Positions 25,921 through 36,069 of a stretch of 64,000 nt of DNA are shown in pieces. Source of the stretch: Hymenobacter monticola (GTDB lineage Bacteria; Bacteroidota; Bacteroidia; Cytophagales; Hymenobacteraceae); NCBI RefSeq assembly GCF_022811645.1, contig NZ_CP094534.1, positions 868,001 through 932,000 of the forward strand, read 5' to 3'. The notes below the pieces were generated by a model. The model searched no databases. It saw only the letters and a program-made list of their open reading frames with translations, and was not told the DNA's origin. Made by a program: the position numbers and the translations under genes. Position 1 is the stretch's first letter. The number at the start of each line of letters is the position of its first letter.

Positions 25921-26253
25921 ATGGAAAGCGCCCCCCTCGACATCAGCCCCGAAGAGTTGCACCGCCGCCTGCAGGCCGGCGACGACCTTCAACTCATCGA
26001 CGTGCGCGAGGAAATGGAGTTCGAGTACTGCCACCTGCCCGGCAGCCAACTCCTGCCCCTGAGTGAGTTTACGCGCCGCACCGGCGAAATCCGCGAAGAA
26101 GGCCCGGTGGTCGTCATCTGCCACCACGGGGTGCGCTCGGGCCAGGCGGCCGGCTACCTGCGCCACCGCCTGGGCCGCACCAACGTGCTGAACCTGCGCG
26201 GCGGCGTCGCCGCCTGGGCCGAACGGGTGGACCCGGCGTTTCCGACGTATTGA
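25921..26253 (+). CDS. Rhodanese-like domain protein
   Basis: 110 residues, a single rhodanese domain. It begins LDISPEELHRRLQAGDDLQLIDVRE and carries YCHLPGSQLLPLSEF and the active-site loop VVICHHGVRSG with the catalytic cysteine near residue 67, followed by GVAAWAERVDPAFP. The loop has the HHGxRS form common in small bacterial rhodaneses, which carry persulfide sulfur and are involved in sulfur transfer or detoxification. Cytosolic; no signal peptide. No sulfur-relay partner is adjacent, so the acceptor is unknown. Confidence 0.92.
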   Translation: MESAPLDISPEELHRRLQAGDDLQLIDVREEMEFEYCHLPGSQLLPLSEFTRRTGEIREEGPVVVICHHGVRSGQAAGYLRHRLGRTNVLNLRGGVAAWAERVDPAFPTY

Positions 26254-26266
26254 GGCTCTTTGAACT

Positions 26267-26297
26267 GTCGGGCAGCGCGGAGCGAAGCATGACGTTC
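26267..26297 (+). repeat. Half copy of the GTCATGC palindromic family
   Basis: The segment contains GCGGAGCGAAGCATGACGTTC, resembling one arm's core of the 44347-44452 element with a rearranged order. No matching second arm was found within about 100 bases, so it looks like a decayed or truncated copy. Confidence 0.4.
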
Positions 26298-26370
26298 GAG
26301 GCATTTTCAAAACTGTTTCCCAATCGTTTGAGGCTGAAATCCGTTGAAGGAGCACACCTTGCTTCTACCA

Positions 26371-27159
26371 ATGCCTGATTTCGCTTTTGCCCCGCCCGCA
26401 CCGGCCGACCCGCATGCTCCTACCCTGGCCGACCGGCTGGCCCTGCGCGAGCGGCCCATGGGCACGCCCCTGCTCCGCCAGGAATGGAAAGACCTGCTGT
26501 TTCTGCACTGGCCGGTGCCGCCCGAGCTGCTGCAGGCGCACCTGCCGACCCGCCTGCGCATCGACACGCACGAGGGAATGGCCTGGCTGGCCGTGGTGCC
26601 GTTTCAGATGGCCAAGGTGCGCACCCGGGCCACGCCGCCCGTGCCCGGCACCGATGAATTCCTGGAGCTGAACGTGCGCACCTACGTGCACCTCGACGGG
26701 GTGCCCGGCGTGTGGTTTTTCTCCCTTGATGCCACCAGCCCGCTGGCGGTGTGGGTGGCGCGCACGTTTTTTCACCTGCCCTACCTGCGGGCCGACATGC
26801 ACATGGAAAGCCCCGGCGAGCAGTTGCGGCAGTTCTCGGCGCGGCGCACCCACCGCGGAGCGCCGGCCGCGCAGTTTCGGGCTACCTGGAAAACAGGGGC
26901 GCCGCTGCCACCGGCCGAGCCGGGCTCGCTGGCCTTTTTCCTTACCGAGCGCTACTGCCTCTACGCCAGCAACAAGGCCCAGACCAAGCTCTATCGGGGC
27001 CGGGTGGCACACCAGCCCTGGCCTTTGAGTTCGGCCCAAGTCCTGCATTACGAATCGACGCTGGTAGAAAGCCACGGCCTGCCCACGCCGGCCGGTGCGC
27101 CGCTGGTGCACGTGGGTGGGCCCGTGAGCGTGGAGCTGTGGCCCATGCAGCGGGTGTAG
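26371..27159 (+). CDS. DUF2071 (YqjF-like) protein
   Basis: 262 residues from the ATG at 26371; a TTG nine codons earlier is possible but adds nothing conserved. The sequence follows the DUF2071 pattern: MGTPLLRQEWKDLLFLHW, then PPELLQAHLPTRLRIDT, then WLAVVPFQMAKVR, LELNVRTYVHLDGVPGVWFF, then LTERYCLYASNK. The family is beta-sheet rich, possibly acetoacetate-decarboxylase-like, and its function is not known. Cytosolic. It ends 14 bases from the convergent HEAGH gene. Confidence 0.88.
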   Translation: MPDFAFAPPAPADPHAPTLADRLALRERPMGTPLLRQEWKDLLFLHWPVPPELLQAHLPTRLRIDTHEGMAWLAVVPFQMAKVRTRATPPVPGTDEFLELNVRTYVHLDGVPGVWFFSLDATSPLAVWVARTFFHLPYLRADMHMESPGEQLRQFSARRTHRGAPAAQFRATWKTGAPLPPAEPGSLAFFLTERYCLYASNKAQTKLYRGRVAHQPWPLSSAQVLHYESTLVESHGLPTPAGAPLVHVGGPVSVELWPMQRV

Positions 27160-27173
27160 GGCAGCGCGGCCGG

Positions 27174-27716
27174 TTATTCGCGCAGCCAGCGCGTCATGCT
27201 CGGGAAGGTTTCGGCAGTGGTCAGCCCCATCCAGGCCAGCAGGGGCAGGCCGGGGTATACGCCTTGGCGGAAATTTTCCATAATCCACTGGCTGCTATTG
27301 CGGTAGCCGGCAGGATGAAACACAATTTCGAGCGGCACGCCAATGGCCTGCGCGGCCGCGTACGACCACAGCATGGCCGCAATTTCCTCGCCGTCGGTGC
27401 CGTGCTGCTCGGGCTTGCCGGCCATTACATTGCCCGCCAGCTGGGTCCGCTCGGCGGCGGGCGTCACGGCCAGGTGGCCGGCCTCGTGGAGGATGTCGCC
27501 GGGGTAAAGCAGCTTGGCGGGGTCGAGGAGCAGGCCGCCGTTTTCGATGAGAATGCCGGGCAAGAAGGTTTCGGCTTCTAGCCGGGCATCTTGGGTGGGA
27601 ATGCCGATTTCGGCCAAGAACTGCCGCATGGCCGGCAGATGGGCGAGGGCTGCCGCATCGGCGGGGGAAGAAGCCGGGCGCTTGCGGAACAGTGCGAGAA
27701 AAGATGAGACGGCCAT
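27174..27716 (-). CDS. Hypothetical protein with HEAGH (zinc-protease-like) motif
   Basis: 180 residues, no signal peptide despite the hydrophobic N-terminal patch. The motif DILHEAGHLAV near residues 74-84 fits the HExxH zinc-binding consensus, followed by a conserved Glu-rich stretch (QHGTDGEEIAAMLWSYAAAQ), where the second Glu could be the third ligand as in gluzincins. The C-terminal half is helical and aromatic. Known relatives are annotated only as hypothetical as far as I recall. A -7 promoter element begins four bases upstream of the start codon, so the transcript is probably leaderless. Peptidase activity is inference. Confidence 0.72.
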   Translation of the reverse strand: MAVSSFLALFRKRPASSPADAAALAHLPAMRQFLAEIGIPTQDARLEAETFLPGILIENGGLLLDPAKLLYPGDILHEAGHLAVTPAAERTQLAGNVMAGKPEQHGTDGEEIAAMLWSYAAAQAIGVPLEIVFHPAGYRNSSQWIMENFRQGVYPGLPLLAWMGLTTAETFPSMTRWLRE

Positions 27717-27720
27717 AAAC

Positions 27721-27728
27721 CAAACTTA
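27721..27728 (-). promoter_or_regulatory. Bacteroidota -7 promoter element (TAAGTTTG), leaderless geometry
   Basis: Exact TAnnTTTG on the reverse strand only four bases from the ATG at 27716. Normal -7 to transcription-start spacing would place the 5' end at or inside the start codon. Confidence 0.55.
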
Positions 27729-27815
27729 GTGTTGTTTTGGCAAACTCCCGCCAGGGGCCACGGCACGCTAACGCTTTGTTGTTTCGGTTCCGCCCTGCTA
27801 CGCTGGCTTAGGCCG

Positions 27816-27823
27816 TAATTTTG
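27816..27823 (+). promoter_or_regulatory. Bacteroidota -7 promoter element (TAATTTTG), leaderless geometry
   Basis: Exact TAnnTTTG match five bases upstream of the hrpB start codon. It is divergent from the element at 27721 and has the same tight spacing. Confidence 0.55.
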
Positions 27824-27828
27824 GGCCA

Positions 27829-30513
27829 ATGCCCAACGCCTTCGTCCTGCCGCCCCTACCCGATTTGCCCATCCTTGCGGCGCTGCCCGACCTCCTTTCG
27901 GCGCTGGCCACCAGCAGCCGCGTGGTGCTGGAGGCGCCGCCCGGCGCGGGCAAAACCACCGTGGTGCCGCTGGCCCTGCTGGCCGCTGAGTGGCGCGCGC
28001 CCGACGATAAAATCCTGGTGCTGGAGCCGCGCCAGCTGGCCGTGCGCGGTGCGGCGGCCCGCCTGGCCCAGCTGCTGGGCGAGCCCGTGGGCCGCACCAT
28101 CGGCTACCGCGTGCGGCTCGACAGCAAGGTGAGCAAAGAAACCCGGGTGGAGGTCATCACCGAGGGCATTCTTACGCGCATGATTCAGGACGACCCGGCG
28201 CTGGAAGGCGTGGCGGCCGTGGTGTTCGACGAATTTCACGAGCGCAGCCTCAACGCCGACCTGGGCCTGGCCCTGGCGCTGGATGCGCAAGCCGTGCTGC
28301 GCGACGACCTGCGCATTCTCATCATGAGCGCCACGCTCGAGGCCCAGCGGCTGGGGCAGTGGCTGCCGGCGCCGGTGGTGTCGTCGGCGGGCTTCTTGTT
28401 TCCGATTGAAACCCACTACCTCGACCCGCGCCGCGCCTCCACCTTGCCCAACAAACCGGCCGACCGGCTGGCCGAGCTGGTGCCCGCCCAGGTGCGCGCC
28501 GCGCTGCACACGCACACCGAGGGCGATGTGCTGGTGTTCCTGCCCGGCGTGGGCGACCTGCAGCGCAGCGCCCGCAAGCTGGCAGATGCCCTGCCCGACC
28601 ACATCGACCTGCACCTGCTGCACGGCGAGTTGCCGCTCGAAACCCAGGATGCCGCGCTGCGCCCCGCCAAAGCCGGCCGGCGCAAGGTTATTCTGGCCAC
28701 CAGCATTGCCGAAACCAGCCTCACCATCGAGGGCGTGCGGGTGGTGGTTGACGGCGGCTTTGCGCGGGTGCCGCGCTTCGTGCCGCGCACGGGCTTCACC
28801 ACGCTCGAAACCGTGCCCGTGGCCCGCGCGGCGGCCGACCAGCGCCGGGGCCGCGCGGGTCGCCTGGCGCCCGGCACTTGCTACCGCCTCTGGACCGAAG
28901 CCGAGCATCATAACCTGCCGGCCCACCGCCCGCCCGAAATCCAAACCGCCGACCTCAGCAGCCTCGCCCTGGAGCTGGCCCTGTGGGGCGCCGCCGAGCC
29001 CACCAGCCTGCGCTGGCTGGACGTGCCGCCGGCCGCTGCCTTTGGCCAAGCGCGGGAGCTGCTGTTGCGGCTGGGCGCAATTGCAGGGCAGGAAGGTAAG
29101 GGGGTAGTAAGGTATGAGGGCATTGAACCAAGTACACTGGAAACACCTCCTACCCTCATACTCTCCTACCCTCCTGCCCTGAATAAGCCGACGTCCCACG
29201 GCCGCCAACTAGCCGCTCTGGGCCTGCCGCCGCGCCTGGGCCACTTGGTAGTGCGCGGGCAGGAGCTGGGCCACGGGGCCGCGGCGGCCTCGCTGGCAGC
29301 ACTGCTGGCCGAGCGGGACCTGCTGCGCTGGGCCGCCCCCACCGACACCCGCCCCGCTCCGCCCGACCTGCGCCTGCGCCTCGAAGCGCTGGCCAGCGGC
29401 CGCCCGCCCCTGCCGGGCCTGGCCCTGCACCACGCCACCCTGCAACGGGCGCGCGACGTGGCCCGCAACCTCACCAGCCGCCTGGGCAAACTGAGCAATC
29501 CACCAACCCACCAATCCGCCCATCCACCAGTCGGCCTGCTCACCGCCCTAGCCTACCCCGACCGGCTGGCCCAACGTGAAACCCACGACCGCCTGCGCCT
29601 CGTGACGGGCCAGCGCGTGAGCCTGAACACGACGGACGTGGACCCGCAGGCCACCTTTTTTGCGGTGGCGCATTTGGCGGGCACAGCCTCGGCCCCGCGC
29701 GCCACGCTGGCCGCACCACTGGGGCAAGACGAGTTGGAACTGGCCTTTGCCGAGCAAATTACGACCACCGATGAGGTGCGCTACGACCCCGCCACCCAGC
29801 GCGTGACCGGCCGCCGGGTGCGCCGCTTGGGCGCGCTGCTGCTCGATGAAAAGATTATTGGCCAGCCCGATGCGGCGCTGGTGGCGCGGGCCCTGCTCGA
29901 TTATTTGCAGGAAGCCGGCGTGAGCAAGCTGAACTGGACGCCCGCCGCCCGCCAGCTCCAGCAGCGGCTGGAGTTTCTGCGGCAGCACTTCCCGGCAACG
30001 GAGGATGCAGAGCCGTGGCCGCCTTTTGATGATGAAACGCTCGCACACGAGCTGGCCGACTGGCTCGGGCCCCACCTCACCGGCCTCAAAACCCTCGACC
30101 AGGTGCAGCGCCTCGACCTCTACGAGCCGCTGCTGGCCCGCCTGCCCGGCGGCTGGAACCAGCGCCAGGAGCTGGACCGCCTCGCGCCGGCCGCGCTGGA
30201 AGTGCCCAGCGGCTCGCACATCACCCTCGACTACAGCGACCCGGCCGCGCCCGTACTGGCGGTGAAGCTGCAGGAGCTTTTCGGCCTGACCGAAACGCCC
30301 GCTGTGGCCGGCGGCCGCGTGCCGCTGCTGCTGCACCTGCTCTCGCCCGGCGGCCGGCCGGCGCAGGTGACGCGCGACCTGCGCAGCTTTTGGGAAAAAG
30401 GCTACTTCGAGGTGCGCAAGGACCTAAAAGGCCGCTACCCCAAACACCCCTGGCCCGACAAGCCCATGGAACACATTCCCACCAAGCTTACCAAAAAGCG
30501 GCTGGGACAATAG
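27829..30513 (+). CDS. hrpB: ATP-dependent RNA helicase HrpB
   Basis: DEAH-box helicase, 894 residues (family usually 810-850). Motif I APPGAGKTT at residues 37-45, motif II DEFHERS near 134-140, motif III SATL, motif VI QRRGRAGR near 343. The HrpB C-terminal domain (EKGYFEVRKDLKGRYPKHPWP) is present. It is longer than usual partly because two stretches look inserted in frame: residues about 420-450 (GKGVVRYEGIEPSTLETPPT...) correspond to a 94-bp palindromic element, and residues about 555-570 (PPTHQSAHPPV) match the word family of the palindrome at 30514. Both leave the reading frame open. Cellular role in Bacteroidota unknown; the E. coli homologue is dispensable. Confidence 0.95.
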   Translation: MPNAFVLPPLPDLPILAALPDLLSALATSSRVVLEAPPGAGKTTVVPLALLAAEWRAPDDKILVLEPRQLAVRGAAARLAQLLGEPVGRTIGYRVRLDSKVSKETRVEVITEGILTRMIQDDPALEGVAAVVFDEFHERSLNADLGLALALDAQAVLRDDLRILIMSATLEAQRLGQWLPAPVVSSAGFLFPIETHYLDPRRASTLPNKPADRLAELVPAQVRAALHTHTEGDVLVFLPGVGDLQRSARKLADALPDHIDLHLLHGELPLETQDAALRPAKAGRRKVILATSIAETSLTIEGVRVVVDGGFARVPRFVPRTGFTTLETVPVARAAADQRRGRAGRLAPGTCYRLWTEAEHHNLPAHRPPEIQTADLSSLALELALWGAAEPTSLRWLDVPPAAAFGQARELLLRLGAIAGQEGKGVVRYEGIEPSTLETPPTLILSYPPALNKPTSHGRQLAALGLPPRLGHLVVRGQELGHGAAAASLAALLAERDLLRWAAPTDTRPAPPDLRLRLEALASGRPPLPGLALHHATLQRARDVARNLTSRLGKLSNPPTHQSAHPPVGLLTALAYPDRLAQRETHDRLRLVTGQRVSLNTTDVDPQATFFAVAHLAGTASAPRATLAAPLGQDELELAFAEQITTTDEVRYDPATQRVTGRRVRRLGALLLDEKIIGQPDAALVARALLDYLQEAGVSKLNWTPAARQLQQRLEFLRQHFPATEDAEPWPPFDDETLAHELADWLGPHLTGLKTLDQVQRLDLYEPLLARLPGGWNQRQELDRLAPAALEVPSGSHITLDYSDPAAPVLAVKLQELFGLTETPAVAGGRVPLLLHLLSPGGRPAQVTRDLRSFWEKGYFEVRKDLKGRYPKHPWPDKPMEHIPTKLTKKRLGQ
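29086..29179. repeat. Palindromic element inside hrpB, in frame
   Basis: Arms 29086-29120 and 29153-29179 are imperfect inverted copies (GGTATGAGGG with CCCTCATACTC, flanked by GGGCAGGA and TCCTGCCC). It codes for about 30 low-conservation residues between motif VI and the C-terminal region. Confidence 0.75.
29491..29540 (+). repeat. Single arm of the ACCAACCCACCAAT word family in hrpB
   Basis: CAATCCACCAACCCACCAAT here recurs at 30581-30613 as the right arm of the palindrome following hrpB. It is in frame and adds a Pro/His-rich linker. Confidence 0.6.
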
Positions 30514-30613
30514 GTAGATTGGCGGGGTGGTGGAGCGGTGGATGAGCTTATATTAAGGGAAACACGGATACTGCTTCACTAATCCACTATTCCACCAACC
30601 CACCAATTCACTA
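30514..30613. repeat. Palindromic element between hrpB and the FRG gene
   Basis: Imperfect inverted arms at 30514-30543 (TAGATTGGCGGGGTGGTGGA) and 30581-30613 (TCCACCAACCCACCAATTCA), with a 37-base loop. It begins immediately after the hrpB stop and ends at the FRG gene stop, so it fills a convergent gap completely. Confidence 0.75.
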
Positions 30614-30614
30614 C

Positions 30615-31457
30615 TCAACGCATCTCGTTCTCGTCCAGGAAGTTCTTGCCATTGGCCCGGGGCGAGTAGTGGCGGTGCAGCCAGCGGCTGAGGCCGCCCA
30701 GGCCGGGCAGCAGCACCCGCTCGGTGATGTTGGCCTGGTCGAGCTTGTCGCGCACTTCCCACTTGAGGCGGGCAGGCAGGATGATGCGGAAATACAGGTC
30801 GGGGCGGTTGGCCAGCCAGTCGTGCAGCACGCTTTGGGCCGTGCTCATCAGCGAAAACAGCGCGTACTGGTGCACGATGCGCGCATCGAGGCTGGGCGGC
30901 TCTAAAAACAGCACGTAAGGCTCGGCCTGCAGCTCTTCGAGCTCGCGCAGGCTGCTGCTCACTGGCTGCAACAGCTCAGAGGTGAAGACGTTGGAGCCTT
31001 CGGCCTGGAGGGCCTGGCGCAGGCGCTGGGGCAGGTGCTCGGCGGCCTTCACGTAGTTCAGGGCCCAAATGATGCCGTCTTCGTGGTAGGCCGCCAGGTC
31101 GTCGGTGGCGAAGTGCAGGGCCACGTAGGGCGAGTACGTCCAGTCGAGCAGGCGGGTGGGCAGTCCGTGGTGCTGGGCCAGGGCCAGCCAGTCCCAGGTG
31201 CTGGTGGTGGCGGTGGGCAGGCTGGTTTCACGGGCGTACTTGCGGAAGTTGCGCAGCAGGTGGTGTTCCAGGTTCTGGTATTCGCCGCCGAGGCGCTGCA
31301 GGCTCGTGTCGAGCTGGAAATGGCGCGAGCGGCCGCCCCGGTACACAAACGGCGACCGGAACCGACCGATTCGGGCATCCCAGGTATCCTGGAACAGCAG
31401 CCGCTGCAGGTCTTCCCAGGACGTGGCTTCGTAGTCGTTATCGGCAGAAAAGGGCAT
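30615..31457 (-). CDS. FRG domain protein
   Basis: 280 residues. The FRG signature is clear: FVYRGGRSRHFQLDTSLQRL near residues 38-57, then the core WLALAQHHGLPTRLLDWTYS and PYVALHFAT near 90-118. FRG domains occur in bacteria and phage, often in mobile or defence-linked loci; the biochemical function is not established. The rest has no second recognised domain (LFLEPPSLDARIVHQYALFSL resembles the conserved FRG C-terminal region with the QxGxF-like motif). No toxin, nuclease or phage gene is adjacent. An ATG start at 31457 fits the conserved N-terminus (SWEDLQRLLF). Confidence 0.85.
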   Translation of the reverse strand: MPFSADNDYEATSWEDLQRLLFQDTWDARIGRFRSPFVYRGGRSRHFQLDTSLQRLGGEYQNLEHHLLRNFRKYARETSLPTATTSTWDWLALAQHHGLPTRLLDWTYSPYVALHFATDDLAAYHEDGIIWALNYVKAAEHLPQRLRQALQAEGSNVFTSELLQPVSSSLRELEELQAEPYVLFLEPPSLDARIVHQYALFSLMSTAQSVLHDWLANRPDLYFRIILPARLKWEVRDKLDQANITERVLLPGLGGLSRWLHRHYSPRANGKNFLDENEMR

Positions 31458-31503
31458 GGGCGAAGATACGCCGGAAGGCAGGGTGACACAGGTTTAAGAA
31501 TTC

Positions 31504-31551
31504 GTTAAAAAGAAAGGTCGTGCTGAGTGTAGCACGACCTTTCTTTTTAAC
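31504..31551 (-). terminator. Perfect palindromic terminator after the SDR gene
   Basis: A 21-base perfect stem (GTTAAAAAGAAAGGTCGTGCT with its complement), loop GAGTGT. Flanked by A and T runs, so it works on either strand. It follows the SDR stop by 12 bases. Confidence 0.9.
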
Positions 31552-31563
31552 GAGTAGACCATG

Positions 31564-32415
31564 TTACTCCCCCGCCGGGAAATCAGCGGCGTCGCCTACT
31601 TCGGCGTACTGCTCCAGTTCCTTGCTGATGGCCGCAAACTTCTCGCGGGCGCCTTTTACGGCGGCTTTGCCCAGTGGCAGGTGCAGGGGCGGGTTTTCGA
31701 GCTGCACCACGTCGTACATGGCCTTGGCGGCGCGCACGGGGTCGCCGGGCTGGCGGCCGCTGTAGCCCTGAATACCGCGCAGGTTTTCACCCACCGTGGC
31801 CTCATAATCCGCAATTTTGGTGTTGGCAATGGTGGCCGACTCGCCGGCCCACTTCGTGCGAAAGCCGCTGGGCTCAATGTTCGTCACTTTGATGCCGAGC
31901 GGCGCCACCTGCTGGCTCAGGCTTTCGCCAATGGCTTCCAGCGCAAACTTCGAGGCGTTGTAGATGCCCACGCCGGGGAAGGTTTTGAGCCCGCCGATGC
32001 TGGTAATGTTGAGCACGTGGCCGCTCCGCTGCTTGCGCAGCTGCGGCAGCACCGCCCGCAGCACATGCAGCGCGCCAAACACGTTCACGTCGAACTGGCG
32101 CTGCACTTCCTCGGCCGGCACTTCTTCGATACTGCCCATGGAGCCGTAGCCCGCATTATTCACTATGACATCGAGCTGGCTGAACTGGGCAATGGCATCG
32201 GCAATGGCTTTTTTGACAGCGGCTTCATCGGTCACGTCGCACACCAGGCCCAGGGTGCGGCCATCGGCTTTCTGGGTGAAGGCGTCGGCCTGCTCGGGCT
32301 TGCGGAAGGTAGCGGCCACGCGGCCGCCTTGTTCGAGTACGTAGTCGGCCAGGGCTTCGCCGAAGCCGGACGAGGCGCCGGTAATAAACCAGGTTTGGTT
32401 GGTGGAATCAGGCAT
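31564..32415 (-). CDS. SDR family oxidoreductase
   Basis: 283-residue classical short-chain dehydrogenase. Rossmann motif TGASSGFG at residues 12-19, then VCDVTD, NNAGYGS and the catalytic triad Ser (NITSIGG), Tyr and Lys (YNASK). The C-terminal part (PSGFRTKWAGESA, then HLPLGKAAVKGAREKF) matches the oxidoreductase subgroup annotated as YbbO/SDR5-like, which acts on small carbonyl compounds with NADP(H). No substrate can be assigned. It is closed by a strong terminator, and no co-directional partner lies within 70 bases upstream. Confidence 0.92.
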   Translation of the reverse strand: MPDSTNQTWFITGASSGFGEALADYVLEQGGRVAATFRKPEQADAFTQKADGRTLGLVCDVTDEAAVKKAIADAIAQFSQLDVIVNNAGYGSMGSIEEVPAEEVQRQFDVNVFGALHVLRAVLPQLRKQRSGHVLNITSIGGLKTFPGVGIYNASKFALEAIGESLSQQVAPLGIKVTNIEPSGFRTKWAGESATIANTKIADYEATVGENLRGIQGYSGRQPGDPVRAAKAMYDVVQLENPPLHLPLGKAAVKGAREKFAAISKELEQYAEVGDAADFPAGE

Positions 32416-32490
32416 GAGGTTAGAAAGAAATTAGTAACTGCCCTTCTTACCAGTCCGCCTGCTGAAAGGTTTGTTCGGCGCCTTCTCCCA

Positions 32491-34206
32491 TCAATCCAAC
32501 ACCACGCCCCGGGTTGCCAGGCCAGTAGCTCCGGCAGCTTGCAGCACGTACCGGCCCGGCGCCAGCCCGGCCGTGGGCAGTGTGGCTGCGGTGATATGGG
32601 CAGGCACCACCTGCGTCCGCACCCGCTGGCCCAGTACGTTCATCAGGCACAAGGTGATGGGCGTTGCGTTGGCCTCCAGGCAAACAGTCAGCCCTTCCGT
32701 TGCTTTGCCCGGGTTCGGAAAAACGCTGAGCGTCGTCATGGCCGCGTTGCGGCTTGCGGCCAACGGCGTGCGGCTCAGCCGGGCCACAAAGCCGTTGGTC
32801 CGGCTACCGCTGGCCAGCACCGTGCCGCCCAGGCTCACCGTGCCCAGAATGTCGCCGGCCACGCGGGGCTCGCCGCCGGCATCGAGCGCCAGCGCGTACG
32901 GCGTTACACGACCATAGCTGCCGTCGCGCTGGGCCCCCAGCAGCCGGCCCTGGCTCGAATAGCGCAGTAGAAACAGGTCGGCGTTGCCGGTGCTGCTCAG
33001 TCCGCCTTCACTTGCGGCCAACTGGCCGGCGAAAAGGCCAGCCAAGTGCAGCTGTCCGGCCGCATCGCAGGCTACCGCGCCGGCTGTGGCTTCGTTGCCG
33101 GCAGCGCCATTGCCCGCTACGGCTTGTGCCCACTGCAGCCGCCCTTGAGCATCGAATTGGCCAAGCACGGCTACAGCACCACGGGTTGTGGCGCTGCCGG
33201 GGAGCGGCTGGCCTGCCAGCGTCCCTGCCCCTTGGTAGCCGCCGGCCACGGCGAAACCGCTGCCGCTGGCGCAAAGCCCCCGCAGCCGGTTCAGGTAGCT
33301 GCGCTGGCCGCCGTTGACGTAGCCGGTACTGGTGAGCTCCTGCGCCCACTGCGGGGCGCCGGCGGTTGTCAATCCCATCACGAAGGCCCCTTGTTGTGGC
33401 TCGGGCGGCGAGGTAAACGCCAGCGCCGGCAGCGTGCCCCCGGCGCGCAAAGTCAGCGTGCCCTGAAACTCACCTATGGCCGCCAGCTGGCCGGTGGTGG
33501 CATTTACCGTGAGCGCCGAAATGTAGCCATACACCCCGAGCGGACTAGTGGCCGCCACGCCGCTCACGCCCGGAAAATCAACTTGCGCACCTGGCACCCC
33601 GGCCGCCGAGAACAAGCGCAGGCCCATCCCAGCTACCAGCGCCGAGGGTTGGTTGCTGATGGCAACGTAAACCATGCCGGTGGCATCCACAGCCACTGCG
33701 TCGGCGTTAGTACTCATGTTGGAGTCGGTGATGGCTTGAGCCCATAGCACCGTGCCGCCCGGGCTTAATTTGGCGACGAAACCGTTGGCTCGGCTACCGA
33801 TGACATTGGCCGGCAACGCGAAAGTACCCAAAGTGAGTGTGCCGCTATAAGTTCCGCATACCACGGTGTTGCCGGTGGCATCGAGGGCCACATCTTCGGC
33901 TCGGGCGGCGGTACCCGTGCCGGACGTGGCCAGGGCAGTGGTCCACTGCACGGCGCCTTGTGCGTCGAGCTTGGTTACCAAAGCACTGTTGAGCTGACCA
34001 TTGAGCGGCAGGCTTTGGCCGTTGTACGTGGCCGCGCTGCTGTAGTAGCCCACCGCCACCGTGGCACCGCTGGCGTCGACAACCACCCGGTTAAAGTGCG
34101 TGTTGCCGGGGCTGTACACCGATTTGGCCCAGCCTTGGGCCGAGGCGCCCAAGGGCAGGAGCATGGCGGCCAACAGGCCGAGAATGGGGCGGAGTAGTGG
34201 GGTCAT
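32491..34206 (-). CDS. Secreted beta-propeller-like protein with T9SS sorting domain
   Basis: 571 residues. Signal peptide to about ASAQ (residue 24). About seven repeats, each with a pattern such as VVVDASGATVAVGYYSS, DATGNTVVCGTYSGTL and DAAGQLHLAGLFAG, belong to the SBBP-type (seven-bladed propeller) repeats common in Bacteroidota. Residues about 495-571 (LSVFPNPGKATEGLTVCL, then LPTAGLAPGRYVLQAAG) are a Por secretion-system C-terminal domain, so export by the type IX system is expected. No enzymatic domain is visible. Role unknown; surface display or binding is a guess. Confidence 0.85.
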   Translation of the reverse strand: MTPLLRPILGLLAAMLLPLGASAQGWAKSVYSPGNTHFNRVVVDASGATVAVGYYSSAATYNGQSLPLNGQLNSALVTKLDAQGAVQWTTALATSGTGTAARAEDVALDATGNTVVCGTYSGTLTLGTFALPANVIGSRANGFVAKLSPGGTVLWAQAITDSNMSTNADAVAVDATGMVYVAISNQPSALVAGMGLRLFSAAGVPGAQVDFPGVSGVAATSPLGVYGYISALTVNATTGQLAAIGEFQGTLTLRAGGTLPALAFTSPPEPQQGAFVMGLTTAGAPQWAQELTSTGYVNGGQRSYLNRLRGLCASGSGFAVAGGYQGAGTLAGQPLPGSATTRGAVAVLGQFDAQGRLQWAQAVAGNGAAGNEATAGAVACDAAGQLHLAGLFAGQLAASEGGLSSTGNADLFLLRYSSQGRLLGAQRDGSYGRVTPYALALDAGGEPRVAGDILGTVSLGGTVLASGSRTNGFVARLSRTPLAASRNAAMTTLSVFPNPGKATEGLTVCLEANATPITLCLMNVLGQRVRTQVVPAHITAATLPTAGLAPGRYVLQAAGATGLATRGVVLD

Positions 34207-34224
34207 ATTTGGGAAAGGAGTTGA

Positions 34225-35889
<1,665 letters not shown>

Positions 35890-35919
35890 TCAAACTTTTT
35901 TAGCCGTCTGAGATTCAAC

Positions 35920-35950
35920 AAGCCCCGCCGGCCTACGCTGGTGGGGCTTC
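35920..35950 (+). terminator. Probable terminator after guaB
   Basis: AAGCCCCGCC/GGTGGGGCTT stem with one mismatch, loop of about ten bases, followed by CTT only, so the T-tract is weak. Confidence 0.6.
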
Positions 35951-36069
35951 TTACGTATGGCCGTCGGGATGAACCGGGTTTTGTCCCTGCGATTGTATCT
36001 TGCATGCCGGTTGAGCGCCGCCCACGGCGCAAGAGGCTGGTGGGCTTGTGTTATTCCTAGTTTCTGTCT

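Noticed and set aside
30615..31457. FRG-domain gene as part of a defence island
   Set aside because: No nuclease, toxin, phage or mobile genes adjoin; neighbours are ordinary genes.
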